Assembly: GCA_950295325.1 (NCBI GenBank)
Contig: OX485803.1
Location: 31,620,001 to 31,684,000 of the forward strand
Reading direction: 5' to 3'
Length of the DNA stretch: 64,000 nt
Source of the DNA: Polytrichum commune
Lineage: Eukaryota > Streptophyta > Polytrichopsida > Polytrichales > Polytrichaceae
Positions 59,832 to 64,000 of the stretch are shown here, piece after piece. Within the stretch, counting starts at the first letter, position 1. Each line of letters begins with the position of its first letter. The position numbers and the translations under genes are program-made. The notes under the pieces are model-generated. The model was not told the DNA's origin and searched no databases. It saw nothing but the letters and a program-made list of their open reading frames with translations.

Positions 59832-62800
59832 ATGAATAGGAAACGGGAGAGGGAGAATCCGTGTTTCGTGTGTGGCCATTACCACAAGTTCGAGGACGGG
59901 GAGGTCTGTGGGATCTGCGGGCACCGCCTGCAAGAGCCGACGGAGAAGATACCGGCGACAAGTGCTTTCTCGACGGAGATTTTGCCGCAGTTTTTGTATC
60001 TCGGCAGCTATGACAACGCGTCCCGTGCTGAGCTTCTCAAAGCGCAGGGCATCACTCGCATCCTCAATGTACGTCTCATGTTGTAATCCAGGTTACCAGT
60101 GGCAATAAGTATAACCAATCGATCTTTCCTGCTGAAAAGATGATATTGACATTTTAATCGCTGTGTGTGTGTGGGGAAGGTGGGTGACATAGAGTTGAGA
60201 TCATTAGGAGTTGATGATTTGTTGATCTGGTTTCAGGAGGCTGAGACCTCCGTAAGATTATTATAGCTCTGATTTGCAGGGGGCTGGAATTAGCTGGATG
60301 TACAAGCTTATAGCCATTGCATAAGCTTCGTCCTTCTTAATTGGTAATCGGAACCCTTAAAGACTGCTTCAACTTCCTCAGAAAGGGGAAGTCCCACCTC
60401 ATGATTCGGATTCTTATTTGGATTCCGTTCACAGGCGGGAGCTATTTAGAGGCACACGATGATAGGAAGGGGGGCACTGGGAGCAATTGGTGGAGGAGGT
60501 CTTAAGATTCAGGAAGGGTCTATAAGTTATACCGATTTCCCCAACTTGAGTGTAGTTGTCAGTGATGACGAACGATTGCCTTGGTTATCGTCCAAATACC
60601 TCGAGAGTCGTAGGTCGGCTTTTAGCCAATCCCACAGTTGAGTGCGTCACGTAATTGGCCGTGACGTCACCGCAAAACCTGATCGTTGTACTAATACTTG
60701 AGTTACCGAGACCTCATCCTTCATTGGGATCCGGGTAAGCTTTTGCCAGTTGGTCCATTCCACAAGGATGTCGTTTCTGGACTCCAACTTTAGGGTTTTG
60801 TAGTCTGAAGGCGTCGCGATACTTGGAAAGTCGACTTTAGGTCGAAATGAACAGTAATTGGACAAAACAGGACAAGCACCGATACTCGGTCAAAAGATTA
60901 TTCACAATTTCAGTGATTTTACTTTTTATCTATCTTGTTCTTGCAGACTGTGCCAGCATGCCAGAATCTCTACAAGAATTCATTCACCTATCACTCGCTT
61001 AAAGAAGACAAGACTTTGCCATTTGCGGAATGCCTTGAGTTTATTGGTAAGGGCTTAACTGTATCTGATCAAGGAGTTGTTCTGTTTAGTGTTTTATATA
61101 TATGTGTGTGTGTGTATATATATAGAGGTGGAATTCAACAAAATTTGTGATGCCCCAAAACAGGCTCTGAACCTCTCTCAGCTCACTTATTCGACACTCA
61201 CCACATTTAATATCCTTATATCAGCCACAAGATACTCTGCAATATCTGATCAAAAAATGTTTTGCTACAGAACAAACTAGGTTAGAAAAAGCTCGGGTGC
61301 TGGTGCATTGCATGTCAGGCCAAAACAGGTCAGGCTCTCTTCTCGGTTATATTTATAACTTGTAGGAGTAGAGGTTTGGTGTTTGTCGATGTATTAATAA
61401 TGAGGAGTATAAGAATCTGCTGCAGGAAATGGCAACCAACTTGGAATGGCAATCAACAACCCCAAGTTTCAAAGAAGCTTATTTGATGGTGATCAATTTG
61501 ACTACCATCGACCAAAAACAACAAGACACAAATATCAATTATGTGTTGGTTGCCATTTCTAGTTGGCAAGTTTATTTGAATGTGGAGGCAACCAACTTGA
61601 AATGGTCACCATCTGCTAAAACAAGAAGATACTAACATCAAGTATGTGGTTTGCCATTTTGAGTTGGCAAGCCCTTCTGTGCGAGTGGTGTATTACCCAC
61701 TCAATACACTTCAGAGATTTTAACCTAAATTTACTTTCAATTTGTAATGAGAAATATCTGTATGGGTTCTTTATTTGTCAAGAAGTAGCCACTCTTTGAA
61801 GTTGATGGCTCTAGTCTGAAGTATGCATGCTGCAGGTCTCCTGCTGTAGTCATTGCCTATCTGATGCGGTATAAAGGGTGGAGATTACCACAATGCTATC
61901 AGTGGGTGAAAGACCGGAGGCCTTCCATCAACCTTAGTGAAGGTGCACTTGTGAACCTATTTGATTTCTCTCATAGGATCATCTCTGTGTATAGTAATTT
62001 CTAGGACTGAAGTACTATACACCTTGTTTACAGTGGACAAGGTATTAGTAAAAAGTGTTACTGGGAAGTCAAGTATGAGTGGTGATTAATTTGCATTCTA
62101 ATACACCAGATTGAGTCTTTTTTGCATTACTATTTGTTTATGATATACACGACACAAATTGGTTCCAGGCTTTTCAATCCTAGTGTTTGGGTTGCACATG
62201 TCACTAGGGGCAGTTCAAATTTAGGGACATGTGTTACTTGACATTGACCAAATCTCTTGCATCTAAATATTCCTTGCAGCTTGGAGTCTTATATAATAAT
62301 TCCCTACTGCTATGTTTTGTTTACTTTTAGTGGTGTTCACTTTGTTTTTGATACTTTAATGTATGCAAACACCATCTTTGAGGTAATGCAAACCACATTT
62401 TCCTATTTTGTTTGATTCTGATTTTAACGGAGTCAAAAATTAGTCTAGTTGAAATGGGACTTTTCATTCTTATGGAGGCCATGTTCTACCTTATTCTAAG
62501 GTTCACTCTCATCCGTATTCTGCAGTGCTATCCTAAAAATTATGGATGCTAGAGAATCTCGTATTGATCACTTTGTGGTCTGTGTGTGGTGTGTAGCGGT
62601 TGCGCTTCAACTTCAGCAGTTTGAGCTCGAAGTGTTTGGCAACGTCGGGATTAGCACTCCAATCATCAACACAGGAAGAGGTGTCACCTTTGGGTTTGGT
62701 GGCTACCCATCTCTCCCTTTGGAAGCAGCTATCCCAACATTTGCACCACCTCCAGGTTCAAGTTCTCCTATTCCAGCACCAATTGCTTTTGGTCCTGGTG

Positions 62801-62904
62801 GAGGCATTTCTTACAGCTCAAATACTAATTTTGTATTTGGTGCTGTCAGACAAGAGCAGCCGGTAGCAAGAGCAGCAATGGATCACAGCATGGACAGCTC
62901 CTGA
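59832..62904 (+). CDS. IBR5: IBR5-type dual-specificity protein phosphatase
   Basis: Removes phosphate from Tyr and Ser/Thr; in Arabidopsis IBR5 acts in auxin (indole-3-butyric acid) and ABA responses and dephosphorylates MPK12. Exons (plus): 59832-60068, 60947-61046, 61271-61328, 61836-61942, 62597-62904; all GT-AG, in frame, 269 residues with stop at 62902. The N-terminus MNRKRERENPCFVCGHYHKF then CGICGH forms paired CxxC motifs, probably zinc-binding. The phosphatase core has EILPQFLYLGSYDNAS, NSFTYHSLKEDKTLPF and the active site VHCMSGQNRSPAVV (Cys and Arg of HCx5R intact). After GWRLPQCYQWVKDRRPSINL and LQQFELEVFG comes a ~75-residue Gly/Pro/Ser-rich tail, longer than in the Arabidopsis protein as I recall it. 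Exon 5 uses the acceptor tgtgtgtag at 62596; downstream sequence looks like the 3' UTR. Confidence 0.96.
61099..61125. repeat. (TA)(TG) microsatellite in IBR5 intron 2
   Basis: tatatatatgtgtgtgtgtg followed by tatatatata in the intron after the exon ending at 61046. Confidence 0.85.
61426..61665. repeat. Inverted and direct repeats in IBR5 intron 3
   Basis: aaatggcaaccaac at 61426 recurs in related form (ggcaaccaacttg(a/g)aatgg) at 61590 and as its complement, gttggttgccattt, at about 61545; gccattttgagttggcaag follows at 61650. It looks like a small degenerate foldback insertion between exons 3 and 4. Confidence 0.6.
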
Positions 62905-64000
62905 CACTCTTCTTCTTTATATTTGTGAAAAAGAAAAACTTTGTTTAGATTGTACATTCCAAATTGCACTCACTTGGTTCTGTGTACCTCTAGCGCTGCT
63001 ATCTCTTTAAGAGGATTGGCTGTCGTGTAGTAAATGAAGGATAGAGTATTATATGATGCGCTAGTTCCTTCCTACAAGGTCCTAGCTCGACTGCTTTTGG
63101 GTCTTCAGAGACCTATGTAACTTCTCTGTCCCAATGAAATAGTTCTGTGTGTGCTCAGCATGTCAGTTATTGTCAATGTTGCTGTTCAGCCAGGTCATTG
63201 TGTCAAGCGCTTATGTCTGACGTTGCTGTTGCAGTCAGATCAGGATTCACATCAGATCAGTAGACAAACATACTTATTGGTACTATTCAAGCTACATTTG
63301 ACCTGTGTAACTGTACTCTTTTCACAGTTTCAATGTCCTTTCTCTTCCAGACCTGCAATTTTACATGGCTTTGTGTTTTTTCCTCAAAGATGTCTTTACA
63401 ATACATTCAAAATTGGTATGGAAGTTTGTTCATGACATTGCTGTGCCTGGAAGACTTTCAATACTGTAATTGGTGAGATGTCCTTTCACCTCTTTGAGAG
63501 CAAACAAGGTTATCCGCCTATGTGGTAGAATGTGACATGAAGGTACCAGGTTGGCCTAGCTCAGGCCAGTCTTGCTGCTCACTTGGGTCCCATTTTTATT
63601 TGGTTGGAACTAAACCAAATTCATAGCATATAGAAAACTTCTTGTAGGGTGGCTTACAATGTTGAAAAAAAGGACAACAATCTACAACCAAGCGCACCTC
63701 AACATATTTATGTAAGGGAGATTATGATCTATTGAAAATCAAAGGCTATAGGTCTTCAATGCTGCCCTGGGAGGAACAAAATTGTTACTGGGGATAAGCT
63801 GAGACATAATTTATGACCTCAATGTGGGAGTAGCCACCTCTCCATATCCTAGTGACACCTATTTCATTTGTTGGCAAGGGGGTTTCCATATTTCCACACA
63901 CCTGCTGCCTAGCATGCGAAACCCTAAATTTCCTGGAGAATATTGTGGTTTAATTAGATCATCTAAAAAATAAGCTTTTTGGAGCTCAAGGTAGTTGGGC
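62905..64000. other. IBR5 3' UTR and downstream flank
   Basis: An AATGAAAT element near 63133 may help polyadenylation, but the transcript end is not fixed. No further gene is supported to the window edge; the 94-residue frame at 63151-63435 lacks recognisable motifs. Confidence 0.45.

Overview
This is nuclear DNA from a land plant. It is AT-rich and repeat-rich, with four intron-containing protein genes that have canonical GT-AG splice sites. One gene encodes violaxanthin de-epoxidase, so the organism is a photosynthetic plant with a xanthophyll cycle. The species cannot be named from the sequence. The introns are short, the gene 5' ends are very GC-rich, and there is a decayed RNase H-bearing LINE of a type I associate with bryophyte and algal genomes. 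This makes a seed-free plant my best guess, with low confidence.

Layout. (1) 1-4196, minus strand: the 5' and central exons of an unrecognised gene that runs off the left edge. Its introns carry a ~68-bp minisatellite and a triplicated intron/exon cassette. (2) 4.3-18.2 kb: no intact gene. It holds TTA/TAA-flanked (Harbinger-like) non-autonomous elements, a seven-copy 104-bp satellite, nested insertions, and a ~3.2-kb dead LINE on the minus strand that is itself interrupted by a small inverted-repeat element. (3) 18.2-22.3 kb, minus strand: a complete violaxanthin de-epoxidase gene. A roughly 11-copy degenerate tandem array lies directly upstream at 22.7-24.2 kb. (4) 28.1-33.1 kb, minus strand: a CDK-related protein kinase with a predicted N-myristoylated N-terminus, headed by a pyrimidine/GC-rich region to about 34.4 kb. 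(5) 34.4-59 kb: a long gene desert rich in miniature inverted-repeat elements, including several foldback families present in two or more copies here, and long G/C homopolymers. (6) 59.8-62.9 kb, plus strand: a complete IBR5-type dual-specificity phosphatase. A TTGAGGG heptamer repeat lies just before its start codon.

The recognisable genes act separately: photoprotection in the thylakoid lumen (VDE), membrane-associated or nuclear CDK-like kinase signalling, and auxin/MAPK-linked phosphatase signalling (IBR5). They do not form a functional cluster. No intact transposase, virus, CRISPR array, rRNA or convincing tRNA gene was seen. The most unusual content is structural: hairpin-bearing miniature elements, the palindromic 104-bp satellite, and the cassette duplication that creates a potential frame-breaking exon.
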